Source: Moringa oleifera (lineage: Eukaryota; Streptophyta; Magnoliopsida; Brassicales; Moringaceae). Taken from it: a stretch of 64,000 nucleotides of DNA. How positions within the stretch are numbered: the first letter of the stretch is position 1; every line of letters begins with the position of its first letter. The notes beneath the pieces were generated by a model. The model ran no database searches. It was not told the origin of the DNA and saw nothing but the letters and a program-made list of their open reading frames with translations. Position numbers and translations under genes: made by a program. The DNA is taken from positions 1,366,501 to 1,430,500 of the forward strand of contig JAJFZO010000034.1 of the NCBI GenBank assembly GCA_021397835.1, in the 5' to 3' direction. Positions 33,383-48,420 of the stretch are shown piece by piece.

Positions 33383-36300
33383 TCAATGTCCATTTGATGG
33401 TCGGAATACTGCATAGCCATTGACACCACATGCCAAATTTGAGTACTCTGGATTATAATATGGGTAGCCATCACCCTCTACATTCCTCATCCCAAGTAAA
33501 GACAGATCAGAACCAGCCATTGGCCAGTTGGATGGTATCAACCCATCTATTTGTCCATTTGCATAAGGGAGTAGCGTAGTTTGGGGAACATATTCCCTCA
33601 CTGAGTCAAAATGGTTCCCTGAAGAGCTATACACCCGTTGAAACCCATCATCATGGTAACTCCGCGTCCTCTCAAACCTGCATGTACTTGTGGAGGATCC
33701 CATCTCACCTGAAATGCCAATTTCACATGGAAATGAGAACTGTCGATTTAAGATTTGTGGCCCACTGCTTGGGGACTGAAAAACAGTGCTTTCCCAAACT
33801 GCCTTACCAACACCGTGTTCATCATCAAGCAAGTCATTGATGATATCAAGGTGTGGGAACTCATCTGCAAAGACACCTTGTGACTGCCGCCCAGATGTGC
33901 ACACTGGATAGTCAGTGGACATGTGCTCAGATGATCCAGTGTGCATTGGCTTGTACAAGTCAAGGTTTTGAATGTCGTTAAGCAGGGAAGAGGGGTCACC
34001 ATGCAAGCTTCTGTTTCCATCCCTTTGAGAACTCTCCATCCATTGCGGCCCACTCTGTAAGACATCCCGAGTTACCATGCCAAAAGGAAAGCCTGATTGG
34101 ACTGAGTTTGGGTCTATCTTGTCAGAACCCTGGGATAAAAACATTGCCGTGGATACCAAGGCAGGTGGCTGTGGAAATGCTGGTGACTGATTTACCCCCG
34201 AATTTGGTGAGTTAAGGTGACTGAAACTGGATGAACCAACAGAGTTACCCATTATGGCATTTCTATACGACTGAGGAGCATAACTTTGGGTAGGTGGCGA
34301 GGGATCAGGACCTAACCGACCAGCTGCACTAACTGAACGAGCCAGCAGTGGGGCTGTTTGAACCATGGAAACAACTGGAGCAGTAGGTCGGGGGTTAGGG
34401 ATTAGAGGGGCACTAGAGGGCCTCGCCATCACAGGCACAGCCTGTGTCACAGGCTTTTCAGACAACTTAGGAGCCCCAGCCTTCTGAGTCTCTAATTTTG
34501 ACACCCCAGCAATGGGGATTGGAGCACTTGAAGTAGTTATTTGATCAGTCTGCTGCGGGCCACTTGAAGATGCTTTCCTAACTGGAACTGAATCCACAGC
34601 TGAAACACCCCTATGATCTGACTTCAATTGGACAGAGGCTGACAGATTTCTGGGAGGGCTTCTGGGAGAGGAAGGTACAGCAGTTGTCTTCTCCTTAGGT
34701 CGCTCCATATCAACTTGGTCTTTGCTGCTCTGTTTCTTCTGCAGCATAACTTCTTGTTCCTATTACACAGAAAGAAGTGTCCATCAAAATAGACCCATGA
34801 ACAATATAATATACTTACAAACTATATGACACACATGCACATGCACACACAGCACAGGCATGGAGAGAACCCTGAGTAAACCAAAACGTAAAGCAATCCA
34901 TGGAAAGCCAAAAGCTTCAACCATTTCAAGAAGCCAACATGCTAGGGATTTCAATAATTCAACATATGGTAACAAACAAATGCATAGTTCACAGCAAAGC
35001 CCATTTTGCTTGTTGCCAGACAAAAACTAAGGTGTTTTCCTTCAAACATGCAATGATCCAAAAGACATAAGAGAAAACATTCTTAAAGACCCACAGAATC
35101 CCATGGACAACCATGCCATATGACAGTGAAAGAGAAAGCTTCAAAAGTTCACAAACATTATGGGATGGAAGGTTGTCATGCACAGGATGTTGGAAGGTTG
35201 TCATATACTGGATGTTTTAGACTAGTGAAGTTCTTAACAAAAGAAAACCATGAATGGAAAAAGCAATAAACCCACCTTAGCAACATTCTGTTCAAGGAAC
35301 TTTTTCGGACCCTGCAAGTTGGATACAACAGCCTCAGACTCAGATTCACCAGCCTTGCTACTTTCAGAAACATCATTTTGATTCCCTGCGTCCGCTGCAG
35401 GCCTGGAAGGCTGATTATCTATTTCGTTTGCCCAACTATTTGCATCAGATGTCACCCTACCTCGCTGACTCTTTCCTCTATGAATTGAAGAGCCAAATAC
35501 AATAAATACCTTGAAATCATCATCTACGGAAGAAGAAAAGAGACGTAGGCTGTATCTTTACCTGCTGGGTGACTTTTGATTTTGATAGTTTGAAAAGGAG
35601 TTCCCTTTGTAAGGCCCATTCATCACTACTGAAGGGACAGAATCAGTAGAACATGTTGAGGAACTATCATCCATTTGAGATGGGTTTTTCTTTTCAGCTA
35701 CACCATTTGGCACAGACATCAAACCACTAATCCCACTGCTACTGGCTTCCGCAGGCGGATGAACTTCAGATGCGTCAGTATCCCAATTAACAGGACTGGC
35801 ATCCCTGTCTTCTGAATCAGGCTGGAGGACTTCAGCAACACCATCCACTGAATCAGACACATCAGAGACATCTTCCAGCATATCAGGCTTTTCAAGCACA
35901 GGTTGTACTTCCTCCACAACAGGATCCTTTTTCTCATCAATAGCATTTTCCTCTTGATGCTTATCTTGGATTGCTGGACTCATCCTTTCCTCCCTCCCTC
36001 TATCCTTGGCTTTGCGGTTGTTCCGTTTTTGTTTAGCCTGTGGTGTATAAAAAAACCAAGGTAAAATGTGTCAAAACTCCTCAAGGAAAGAGGGAGAGGA
36101 ACCCTTTCGGGATCAGCAATTTGCTCATACCTAGGGACAGGACCATAAAACACCATGGAAAAAGGGAGCTTTGGTGTCTTTTTTCCAAGAGGAGGTGGGA
36201 GAATAGAGAAGCAAGCAGCGTATGAGAAAACAAGGTAAAACACTATGCATAAGTTTGTGCATAACACAAAACAAATAGAAAAATCTTAGCCTACGGGCAT

Positions 36301-39300
36301 GATATATAAGAGAAGAATCTCAGTGGATGAACAACAGAAATCAGAACTCATGTTGAGTGGCCCCACAGCCAGGTTGCCACAAGATACATAACCTTTTCCA
36401 GAAATCAGGAGACATAAAAAAACAAAGACATTGGCTGAAAAGAAAAGTTGACAAATAACCTTTTACCCAAGTTCCATATCAGAATTTCTTTCATTTTCTT
36501 TTCTCTTTGATAAGGATTTCCTTCAAATTTAGTTATCAATCACAACAATCCCTTAATACATTAGGTTCATCCTACACGTACACCTCGAGGGCATCCTGCT
36601 TTTCTATGTTATATAAACTTGTTTGTAATTATTGAGAGCGAAGATATTACACGAAACTTGACTATTCCACCACAAAGTTCTCATCATTTATCGGAAAGTG
36701 CCAAGTGTGAAAAGCTGGAAGACATCACCAATTGTTTCCATAATTCAAACTTAAGAGACGTCATTAGTTTCTGGGAACCCCTTGAAATTTAAAATACGCA
36801 AAAATATCCCACATAATATTTTCTCCCCAGCCATCTCAGAAATTGCTATAAATACAATCATTATCAAAGAAAAAATAGATACAATACCTGTTTCTTCTTT
36901 GATTTCTTCTCCTTATCAACTGCTCCACGTTTAGCCTTTTGTTCACTTTCAGCCAGCCAAGCTGCCTCTTCTTCACGGATGAGCTCTTCCTGCCTTTTCA
37001 AAGCAATAGCTTCTTGGTATGCAACTTCAATTTTATTGCTGCGTGTAAGGAACTGAAAAGTAAGCACAATTTTGGGAAAAAAATAACATGAAACAAAAAC
37101 TCATCAGCCTATGAAGACAATAAAAGGACAACAAAGACTGCTACACTGAGATCACATAGCAACCTAGCTAAATAAGAGTGATCCACCATTTCCCATTAGT
37201 GGCGCATCCCTCGATCATATGAACAAAATAATTTGCATATAAGGAAGCAAATCCTGGGTCTGAGACCCTTATACATCAGGAGATCAATAACTAACAGATG
37301 AGAGGATAGACAAAACGGAAACATGTCCAGTTCTGCTGCTTAATGTATTGTACTTTCAACCCAAAGTAAAGAATAGGATCAATGCGCAGAAGACAACTTT
37401 GAATTTTCCTTGACTTCCATCCCAATTGCCCCTCCAATTCCCAAGAGAAGGATAATCATGTATAACGGTTGAGTCCTCTATATGAAGGATGCCAATATAT
37501 GTAAGCCATGTTTCAATAGCAAGTTCAATATAACATTTTACATGATGCACCCCTAAGCTTCATGCAAATCCCACTCAGAAAATGCCTTATTATTTGCAAT
37601 GCTCTCATATTCATCATCAAGTACCAGCTTGAACACCGTTATTAAGCAATTTCCACTTAAAGCAAATCTGCCACCCCACTTCCGTATATATTAGCCCTAG
37701 TGAAAGAAATTCACGGCCTCAACTGCCACATCATTTCCCTCTTGAAAGAAAAAATTGTTTAGAAAGGGACCCCAATCACACAAGCCCATTAGAATAAATG
37801 CAAGAGACAATACAAAGTCTTTTCTGAAAGAAAATCAGGAACAACTTTAATCTTATATCTTAAGATACAGATAGACAAGAAAGAACACTTCCACAAAATA
37901 TTATAATTATTGCATACTCATCAAACATATTACCTGAATATATGGGCAAGAACAAATATTTCCACAGTCCTACGACCCAATTCTGTAAGACGCCTTTCAT
38001 CACGCTCAATCGCTTCCTTGTTAAAATCCTCTCCAGAATTTCCATCCTACATACAAGGGAAAGAATAGCTCAGCCATTGTTCACTTATAGAGTTACAAAG
38101 GGGAAAACCACAATCGCACACATAAATTGCTACAAATTTAAAAAGCATATGAAATACAAATAAAGGCCAATTGAAATTCAAGAAGATTGTCTGTAGTTGC
38201 CCAAGAAAGCTTCATTTAAGAAGTTCCAGAACCACCATATAACACTAGTATTACTTCATCAAATAAAAACAACATAAAGACCAATGAAGACCAAGGCACA
38301 CAATAAAGAAGAAAAAAAAAATCAATAACAAATCAAATCTACTTAAAAGTATTAACCCCAAATCCAAGCACTACTCAGAATTTGGCATTGAAATACATTC
38401 TTAGGTGCCAACCAGGACAGAATCAATCCACTAAGAAAACAAACTACATACCAATTTCAATTATTTTACATCACCATTCTAAACACTTCAAAGTGAAAAC
38501 TAGCAACATAATCTAATTTGGTTCAATAGAGCAGAGATTAGAATGGAATAACCATTTACATTTCACAAATTCGTTTCACAGGTGTTACCGAAGCATAAGA
38601 AACACAAGACAACTACTCTGTTCTAGGAGCAAATAGAATTTACTACACTAACCAGAAGAACTATCACTATCAAGTGAAAATACCTAGCAGAAAACCACCA
38701 ATACCACCAGCATAAGAACTCTGCCACTAGCTTTACTAGCACCCATGCAGATATAATGTTATCGCCGCAACCAGAATCCATCACAATGACCACACCTTCA
38801 ACCACTACTCAACTGCCTAAATCCCACCCAGCTACCATTCCATCACTGTCGCTGCAACCCACTTCCATCAACCAACCACCAATTTTCTATGAAACCTTCA
38901 TCATTCCAACATCACAATAACAATACCACTACATCCCTCGCACTTCCAATAGATGACAATCATTTTTATCTCTCCCAGATTATCCAGTTAAGTATAATTG
39001 CTGCCTGTTAATTTTGGTATGGGAGTGAAGTTTAAGCTTAGGACGACGTCCCTAAACCTGGCCTGTTAGAGAGCTAAAGGCCAGCAGTGAGCTAAAGTAG
39101 TTATTTGATGTTTAAGGCCTTACACATGCATACCCTTCATCTGTACAGATTTTCCAGTAGCCAACGGTTAAACTTAAGAATTCATTTGAATGTAAAAGAA
39201 TAAGAAGAGCATTAGGTGGAAAAGGAAAACTCCTAAATCAAACCACAAATAAGCACAATTTCAACAGAGAAAAAAGTTTGACAGTACTAAACAACTGAAA

Positions 39301-42300
39301 CCTATATTCAACCTTCTAAATTATTTTAGTTTTTGTCCCCTCATTTAGACATTCTCATTGATTTTCAGGCATTAGGAGCTTCTAACCTTTTGGCTAGTAG
39401 ATATGTTACATACCTTCCATGAACATTGGGTTACACCTCTCTAGCAACCCAAGCAGTTAAGAAGAGAGAACAAAAAAGTAGGACCAAAATAAGGGGGGAG
39501 GGGAGAGAGAGTAAAAATAAAGGGAGCCAGAATGTCGCCCATGTAAAATTCCAGATTCATACCAAGGATGTATATTTAATACCAGAAACGATTAATAAAC
39601 AAGAACGTATGATCCATAACTCACCTTAGTACGATTCTGTGGACCCTTCTCATCTTTTGGAGGCAAGGGCTCCAAAGCAGCCCTCTCTAGTAGCAGCAGA
39701 ACATCATCCACCAGTACAAACATATCTTTCTCCACACAAACAATAGGAGCTGACATTTCTTCAGCATCCAACAATCTTGTCCTAACTTTTTTGTTTTTAG
39801 TTTGCCCTTCAAGAGCCTTCAATCCACTGTACAAGGAATCCATTACCAAAGTGGATGTGACTTCCTTCTCTATGAAAAAGTGCTTTACAACTACTTTTAG
39901 AATCACATCTGTTTTCTCCCTAGACATACGACGCCTGGCACTTTGGTCAATTCCCAACCAGAAAGAACAGAAGCTGCAACCATTGCAAATGATCTGTTAT
40001 CATCAAACAAAAGTCACGCTGACCACAAGTAGAACTGGATAGGCCACACATGGCACCTAAAACATGAAGCTTAAAACAAATAGAGCAAAATGGTTATACA
40101 ACTGACAGTTAAATGTCAAGAGAAATTACCAAACTTAGAAACTGCAGGATTCATATGCTATAAAGGAGATGTTCTAGGTAACAAAATATCAGACCATACC
40201 CACAGGAATCACAAAACCCACCATACTAAAACCTTAAAAATCATATTTTAGCAAGATGTCATTTTAAGATTCAACCAACTCGAGTAATAAAAATGTCTTT
40301 GAGTCATGCTAAATTCAAGAGCTATAAGATACAATACCTTGACCACCTAGCTTTATCTTCAATCAACCTCCCAAGCTTGCTTCGTCTCTCTTCCACAAAA
40401 CGCCGACAGATTTGCTCTACATTTGTCAAATAAACCCTAACAAGTTCTCTCCTATACTGACAATCAAGGCAACGAAACGGTCGGTCCGCTTTTTCCCTGC
40501 AACCCAAAATCAGATATGTTAAATTGTTCATAAAGAGGTAAACACTTTTGCAGACTTCTAACAGAACATGAAACAGGAGAGCCACTCAATAAGCGATCCA
40601 TGAATGCAAGATTTGATAGTTTCACATAAAGTAGGAAACATTTTGCTGAATAAGAAATTAAAAGGAAATGATAGGTGAACAAAAAATCATTTCAAATTAA
40701 TAGTCAGGTTGTTAAATTTTAAAAACAAATACAAGCAAGAATATTACCAAGATGACGTCCAAGAAACAGTGTAGATCTCCAAAAATTCTTTTCTTATTCT
40801 AAAAAGTTAAACTAATGGCAAGACTAAAAAATTAAGCAGCAAATATGTCAAAATGTATCATCAGTACAATCAGTCAGAAGAAGATTTGTAATCAATTAAC
40901 TAAATATTACCTGATGACTTGAACTTGAGCCTTTATTGTAAGAGTGTCAGCATCTATAAACCCATCATGAACTTTGGATAGCTCCATAAATTTTTTCCAT
41001 CCCCAGTCATGCTCTTTCTTCCAGAAGCGATGTAGAGTATCTGTAAGATTTGAAATTTGATGACTCGTGAATGAAGAACTGTGTTTCATTGAGAGAACTT
41101 ATATTCGAGACACCGACCTGAATATTTGGATTTCTTTGGATCTTTATTTACCACAGCTATGGTAAACTGTGCAAAATGACTCCAACCTAACTCACAGACC
41201 AAAGAGAAACTACATGATTAAAACTACAGAGCCCAAACAAGAAAAACTTCAAAGGGATTTAGAACTCATCAATAAAACCAAACCTGGAAGGAGTTTTTCA
41301 TGATTTGCAACACACAGAAACAAAGAGAGATGATTGCAAACATCACAACCTTGGGGATAAATTAAAATGTACCTGTCATCATGGCAAAAGTATTAAATCA
41401 AAAAATATATGGCAAAATGCTGGTTTGATAGGTTAATAAGTTATCAAGCGTCCAGACTACATCATACACCAAAACTTTAGCAACCGAATCCACATCACTA
41501 GAAGGTTTTAGATATGGTGCCAATGTCAGTCACAACATACAAGTGAAAGCATGTCCATAGGGCTTCTAGCCCAACCTGTCAGCACCCAGACTCATCAAGT
41601 GGGATGTGCAGATTGAACTTTCTGTGAGCTCAACGACAATTTCCAAAGCAAAAACAAATAAATAAAACAGATGTAAAAATTAGTTATTTTGATTAAATAA
41701 CCAGCAACCACAAAAGGAAAAAAAAAAAAAAAGCATATAAAGGTGCAATTTCATTCCAAAATGATGATAATGATGATGATGATGATAACATAAACAACTT
41801 TATTTGCATAATGGGAGGATGTTCGTTATTGTATAAACCACCATTCAATTTGAACTACTGACTGCAGAAATTATGGCAGGAGTCTATATAAAAGAATTTG
41901 ATTAGCCAACAGATATTCATCAGTTTTGATAAATGAAGAGTAAAACCAAACAAGGCTGACATACACATGATCCTAAACTAAATGAACAGATTGAAAAGAT
42001 CAGGCTAAACTCGAAGCAACAAAATCTACAGAGGTTATCAAATGTGCTTGTGTGTTGTATTGCACATTTCTTTATCATGAGTGATCTGCCTATGAAGGCA
42101 TGTTAACATTCTTAACATTATTCAGTATTCTATAGCTAGAAATGATACAAAGAATAAGAAACAAGGAATCAATAAATAACAATTCAGGAAGTAAAGAAAG
42201 CAAACAGTTTGACAAACCAGTCACATACAAGGCCATACCATTTGTAACCGCCAACCTCAAATACATCACCACGAAGTTCTCTTTTGTTAATCTGTGAAAA

Positions 42301-42977
42301 CTTCTCTATCTTCCATGTGTGTTTCCCAAATAACTCAGAAGGTTTCAACCCTATAAAGAAGTGAACTTAGTTTTAGAAAAATCAAACTCATTAAGTATAA
42401 ATTTTTAAAAAAATTGAACAAGAAATCATGAACTACAACAAGAAGGCTAGACTTATCAAGTGTAGAAGGATAGGAAGCTAAATCATCACTAAATAACAGC
42501 CTTAACGATAATAATTGTATTTTTTTTTTTTTTACATGCCTTTGGTTAATGAAATACACTTATTTAAATAATAAAAAACCACACAGATCAGACCAATATA
42601 ATAGAACAGCCATTCAGTCCAACCACCTAAATTCATCAAAATCACAGTGAGTCGTATTCACAGAGATTAATCTCAGCACATCAAATTTATAAAACTCAGC
42701 TCACAGCATATTGCATGACAAATATCAAAAGAAAAAAGAAAATCACATAAAGTCTAAACATTGGCATGATGTTCATTAAACATAAGGTCCAAGACATACC
42801 ACCATCATCATCGTCATCAGTGTCCCAGTAAGGAGGCGAGGTCGATGGGATTCCATTTTCCACCTGCTCAGAAGACCTCCATTCTGCCAATGCTTCCCCT
42901 GATTGCCAACGTTGCCCGCTTGAAATCCCCTCTGCAGACCTTCCCACTCCAGACTCCTCACTTGCAACCCCAGCCAT
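33383..42977 (-). CDS. MUSE13/MUSE14-like: TRAF/MATH-domain adaptor, MUSE13/MUSE14 (TRAF1a/b) type
   Basis: Twelve coding exons on the minus strand join in phase to 1,134 residues: 42,977-42,800; 42,350-42,239; 41,372-41,284; 41,186-41,118; 41,040-40,911; 40,496-40,338; 39,973-39,625; 38,046-37,934; 37,038-36,888; 36,037-35,562; 35,477-35,276; 34,759-33,383. The start [17 protein letters not shown] and the [20 protein letters not shown] segment are family hallmarks. The MATH/TRAF domain spans about residues 66-192 ([34 protein letters not shown]). A charged coiled coil lies at about 400-460 and a long Ser/Pro-rich tail contains [16 protein letters not shown]. Arabidopsis MUSE13/14 are cytosolic adaptors for ubiquitin-dependent turnover of NLR receptors and also affect ATG6 stability. 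Which of the two is the orthologue is not resolvable here. The length is typical. Confidence 0.95.
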
Positions 42978-43014
42978 TTCCCACTCCAAAATTCCTCCCT
43001 CAACACTATGTCAA

Positions 43015-43990
43015 CTGCACTTGCTATTAAGAAGTACCCCAGGTTAGAACATGGTTAACATTAGCTCAAAAAAATTAGCTCTTAAAACCTCAACATACAT
43101 GACAAGCTTTTAGCATGATATCAAAACTCCACAATGGAATCAGAATTACATCAAAAATTGCCTTGATTCTCAAAAGCTCATGTAATTGTAATCCTACAAA
43201 ATTGACAGACTTTCAATAGACCAACTGTTTGGCCACTGAAAAATGAAAGAACAGAATAAAATGAAACTGAATAGAAAATTATATGTTGATTGGGATCTGT
43301 TAAAACTAAAATCCCTACTGAACTTATCCTAACAGAAATTTTAGCACAGATGATGTTTAACTCAGACATCTCAAGCATCAATTAAAAGAACACGTAAATT
43401 TGAAAACTCAAAACTCTAATTCTTCTCCTCAATTCTCACGGACATGCCAACCAATTCAGTTACCTATTCAATACACCAAAAACCCACCTCCCACAAAAAA
43501 TTAATTACCAATAAACCCTGATACCAAAAATTGCAAAAACCAAAAGGACCAACAATCTAAAATGAAACGACAATCAATTACCATAAACAAAGCAGACAAA
43601 ACAAGCCAGCGAAAAATCCAAACCTTCACGATAAACCCAATTGCATGGAAAGCAAACCCAATAAAACCCAAAGCAATCCTAGACTAAACAAAGAAGATCG
43701 CTGACCCAAATCCTCTCCAAAACCCCGATCGAAACAAACCCTAAAACGAAAAAGAAACAAGGCAGAAAAACAATCTTTGAGAAAACGGAAAACGACTTCG
43801 TGTAGATCGAACGGGGACAAACAAACCTGGAAGCAAGACCAGAGACCTTTCGGTCAAATGGGTTATGGCAGCTCCTGGGAATTTAGAGAGAGAAAGACAG
43901 ACAGAAGATAGAGAAAGATAGAGGTCGAAGGAGCAGCAAAGAAGAGGAGAGAGAGAGAGAGAAAGAGAAAGAGAGAGCAAAGGCAAATCC
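43015..43990 (-). promoter_or_regulatory. 5'-UTR exon and 5'-UTR intron of the TRAF/MATH gene
   Basis: A leader exon, probably starting near 43,990, ends at 43,827 (CTTCCAG before GTTTGTTTG on the minus strand). The leader intron of about 810 bases ends at the acceptor GTGCAG (43,015-43,020), 37 bases before the ATG. The leader contains a CT/GA microsatellite (about 43,940-43,978). Confidence 0.65.
43940..43978. repeat. GA/CT microsatellite in the 5' leader
   Basis: This is a GAGAGA-type run (CT on the transcribed strand) with short interruptions. Pyrimidine-rich leaders of this type are common in plant genes. Confidence 0.8.
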
Positions 43991-43999
43991 TCCCGAAAA

Positions 44000-45319
44000 A
44001 AACGAAAATGGTATTTAATTTATCGATTTTTGATATTCTTATAAGATGTATTTTTCCTACTAATTATTTTAAAATAAACAGTGTGTGAGGAGGAGGAGAT
44101 ACGGGAAACAAGAGGGTGGATCGTTTGCGCCTCCTCTCCTCCCCAATTTTCCTTTTTTCTTTTTCCCCTCACTATCTCTCACCCTAAAAAGAAGTTCTTT
44201 GAGAAAATAGCATGAAATTGGATTGTATCAACGATGAGCAAAGAGAGAGGGGTTTGTATCTAAAGGGTTGGGTCGGTGACACATGTGAGGGAAGCAAGAT
44301 TCAAGAAGAACGGTTGGTTCTATTCTTGACTCATTTTTGGGTTCCTCCAAAACCTCGTTGATTGGCTACACACCTTGTGGAACCCACTCTTCTTCATTTT
44401 CTTTTTTGCGATTTTGGAGCAACAGCTGATTAGGGTTTGAAGTTGAGGAGGAAAGAAGATTGGGCCTCCATGGGCCCTTCTCCCTCATTGGGTTTACCAT
44501 ATCAACCCATCTGAATTTCTAACCTTCATAATGGTGAAAAAAAAACAATGGTTTTTTTTTTCACTATAAAAAATAATAGACATTATGTACAAGGAAATTC
44601 TAATATAGTAGTCATGGATTTTTATTAAGAAAGACAGTAGTCACGATCTCATATTAGCAAAAATTTTCAGAGTCTTACATTGCTTACTCCAAAAGGGAAA
44701 ATGCTAATGGAGGTTAATAATAAAGATAATTTGAAGTTTTAATAGTTGGTTTTATTGTACAAAGATTTTAAAATGATAAGATTTGTTTTATTTTATTATC
44801 ATATATTATTGTAATTTTTAAAAAGATAAAAGATTTAAATTTAGAATACATTTATATTTTTAAATAATTTATATTTGAATAGAAATGCTCTTAAAATTAA
44901 GATTTTTTACATAAATATATTAAGCACGAGTTAAAGAAAATATATGAATTTGTCTACCACTCATTTTAAAAAGAAATTGGCAAGAGCTATCAATTTAAAT
45001 AAGAAGAAATGAAGCAACTCACTTTTGTTGTTTATTTTAATTAGTTAAACGCAACATTTAAGCATTCATTTTAATTAAGTATTATATTTGATTTTATACG
45101 TAATTAATTATAATGAGGTAATCAGATATGTGATGTGATAAAAATATCTTAAGTTATTATAAACATATAAAAGATACTAAATATAATTTATTTTAAAATT
45201 TTATTTTTTATTTTTTTCTAATCGTTATATTTGAATCCTTGTGATTGATGAGGTAAAATCAATTATTGAATTTTTTTAATTGAACATAGTGGTATTCAAT
45301 ATAAGTGGTGTCACTACTG
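44000..45319. other. Upstream region of the TRAF/MATH gene and AT-rich intergenic DNA
   Basis: The first few hundred bases are less AT-rich and are probably the promoter of the minus-strand TRAF/MATH gene. The rest is AT-rich and shows no gene. Confidence 0.5.
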
Positions 45320-48300
45320 GTCTCTAAAATGAAATGGATAAATTGGGATTTCGTTTATCTAGCATGAAGTCCAAGATGAATGAATGGTAGGTGCACATCT
45401 TTGATTTGCACAAAAATATTGAAGTTATGTCTAAAAGATCGGTAAAGAAGTTAAAAAAGTTTTTCTTAGCTCAAGGGAGAAAAATAATAAAAGATGATTC
45501 ACTAACATCAATTCTTATTGAGCCATCTAACTAAGATAGAAAATATTAAAGGATTATCAAGCAAGGATAAGAATGTTTTATTTAGGGAACTTCTCTAATA
45601 CAAGAACCTAAGGGTTCTAACGTTGTGATGGAGGCTGCTCGAACTAGTACAAAAAAAAAATTGGAATACTTTTGTTTTAACGGTCATGATTTCGTAAGGT
45701 GATTCATGAAAGTTGAGCAATTCTTTGATGCTATAAAGATGTCAACACAAGAAGTACAGATTGTGATGGCCGAATTGGATGGTAAGGCCTTTCAATGGCA
45801 CCAATGATCTACGCGAACCAAAAAAAAAGTTGAAGGACATAAATTTACAAAAGTATGCTAAAGAAATAATAACTCATATTTGCAATATAAAATATGCAAA
45901 TCTAATGTCACATTTGGTAAGTGTAAGGCAAACTGGTTCTATAAATGAGTTTTGTGAAAATTTTGAAAACTTTGTTAATTTTGAGTGAATTAGGTAATAA
46001 TGATGCCCTTATTATTTTTGTTAGTGACTTAAAAAGATTGACATTTCTAGGTCTATTAGACTATTGCATCCTAGAGATTTAACTCAGACATTGAATTAGG
46101 CTTATCAGATAGATGGAGTATTCTATAATGTTTTATGCAAATCTCTTATTACCTAAAAAACCAACTCACATTTATTGAGCTTCCTGTAGCGTTGCTCTCA
46201 ATAAACCAAATTACTCCATAAATAATACCTTATTACTGCCTAAACCCAAAATACTTCTTTTATCTTACATTATCTAACTTCAACAACTCATTTATTTTAT
46301 AAACACCATTCATTAAAATCTTATTTCAACAATTCTAAACATAATCAAACCAATAGGATCACTATCAAAGAAAAACGTGAGGAAAGAAAGAGAAAGGACA
46401 GATGTATATAGTATGGCTCCAAATATATATTTGGTTGCAAATGCTCAAAGTCTTACTTCTATTAGTTTTTGATGTCTGAAGGAAATACTTAAGAAGAAGA
46501 AGACAAGGAGTTTTGTGAGTGTACAGATGTGTTTGAGGAGGTTTGAGGTAAATGGAAGAAAATGATATGTTGCACACGATCTCACTATAAGTTATATGTG
46601 GTTCAAAGGTTTATCAGACGATGAGATTGAACAGTAGATTAAGAACCAATACTTAATAGTTTTAGTGGGTTCCGGGAGCATGCATAATTTTATGAATTTG
46701 ACCAGGTTAAGAGATTGAGATGCAACATGCAACAAACTGAATAGTTTTCAATAATAATTGCAAACGGTAAGATTATAAGAATATCTGAGTTGTGTAAAAT
46801 AGTTAAATAAGAACAATAAGATTTCTATCAAGAGACAAATCTTCATATGCTATAGTTTAAATTTTGATATTATTCTTAAGGTGCAACAACTATAGTCGTT
46901 AAGCTTACTAATTTGAGATAAAAGCAGTTTTAATTTAAGGATAAGACAGTAATTTTATAAGAGTTATATTAACTAAAAGTGTTTATCTTACTTCAAATAA
47001 GCAACTAACTATGTTATAGCAAGTTACATAGAAAAGAATATATATAATGTTGCTTAGTAAGGAGCAATCACATTGTTCATGGATAAAGTGGTAAACCAAT
47101 AATAACAAGTAACTTGAAAGAGGATACATGACTCATGGACTTCAGATGCTACATTAGTCCATCTCATCCATAGTTTAGCTTGAAATTCTACTAAGCACCT
47201 GAAATTTATATGGTAAAATAAACAGATTAAAAAAAAGGCAGGTTGATTATGAGAATGAATGAGCAATTGCATGAAGACTTGCTTACTTATTTCTATAATT
47301 TAGTTGAAGGTGGTTACTCAAGTGTTATTGATATAATAAATAGAGTTGAGGGTTAGTACACTAAAAAGAGATAAGAAAAGATGTTAGATGCTTCATTAAA
47401 AGTTCCCACATGCTAACCGTATAAGTATGATCCATCTGCCTAACCAAATTTGCTCTAAAGTTTGCTTATTGTTGAGAAAATTTAATTTGATATTTTGATG
47501 GACTTTATAAAAGATTACCTGAATCAAATGGTTTTCAAATGATAATGGTGATTGTTGATCACTTGAGTAGATATGCTTATTTTTATCTTTTTCACATCTT
47601 TTTACTGCTCTTAGTGTGGCTTAAATATCTTTTGATCAGATTCATAGGTTACATAGCCTCCTTGCCAAAATTATGTCCAACAAAAAAAAAAATTATTAGT
47701 CACTTCTAATAGAAATTGTTTAAATTATTAAGAACTCAACTTAAGTCATTTGTAATAACCACCAGTAAACAGACACACAAACTAAATTGGCGAATTATTA
47801 CGTTTAAACTTATTTGCATTATATGTCTTTTGAAACTCTTAAGGAGTGGTGACATTGGTTACCCCTTGCTAAATGGTGGTATAATACCTTATTTCACTCT
47901 TGTGTTAATGTTATCCCCTACAAAATAGTGTATAAATAACTTGCACTCACTCACTTACCTTAATTAAGTAAGAGTTTCATGGTGGCACCAACAGATCGAA
48001 ACTTACAAGTAATAGAAGCTATTATTAAGTAATTAAAATTTTATTTGATGCTCGAAATATAATGAAACGATATACTAACATGTTTAGAATTGATCAATAC
48101 TTCAAAGTTGGAGATTTGGTCTATGTCAAATTGCAACCTTTAGACAATTCATTATGATGAATTGCAAAAATCTCAAGCTTCTTTGAATACTTTAGCCCAT
48201 ATCAAATCTTAGAGAAGGTTGGTTAAGTTGTTTATAAATTACACTTACTAGAGGAGTCAAAGGCAATTTTCATGTATCTCAATTTAAGCTAATAGTTAAA

Positions 48301-48420
48301 CATAGTCAATTTAACTTTTGATGAGAATGATGCTTTAATCAAGGAGCCAATTGTAATTCAAGATCGCCAAATTGAGAAGAGAAATGGTAAAGCTATAATA
48401 GAAGTTTTGATCCAATGAAA
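45320..48420 (+). mobile_element. Decayed Ty3/gypsy retrotransposon (gag, protease, integrase)
   Basis: On the plus strand, 45,650-46,100 reads as a gypsy Gag (MAELDGKAFQWHQ; LVSVRQTGSINEFCENFENF). Protease-like sequence follows at about 46,570-46,760, where the catalytic DTGS reads GSGS next to MHNFMN. Reverse transcriptase is largely absent. Integrase pieces occupy about 47,490-48,300 (VIVDHLSRYAYF; FKVGDLVYVKLQPLD; PYQILEKVG). Stops and shifts run throughout, so it is an internally deleted fossil. LTRs were not delimited. Confidence 0.8.

Noticed and set aside
38620..39000. Open frame and CCA/GGT-rich sequence inside the TRAF/MATH gene
   Set aside because: It lies entirely within intron 38,047-39,624 and shows only low-complexity composition.
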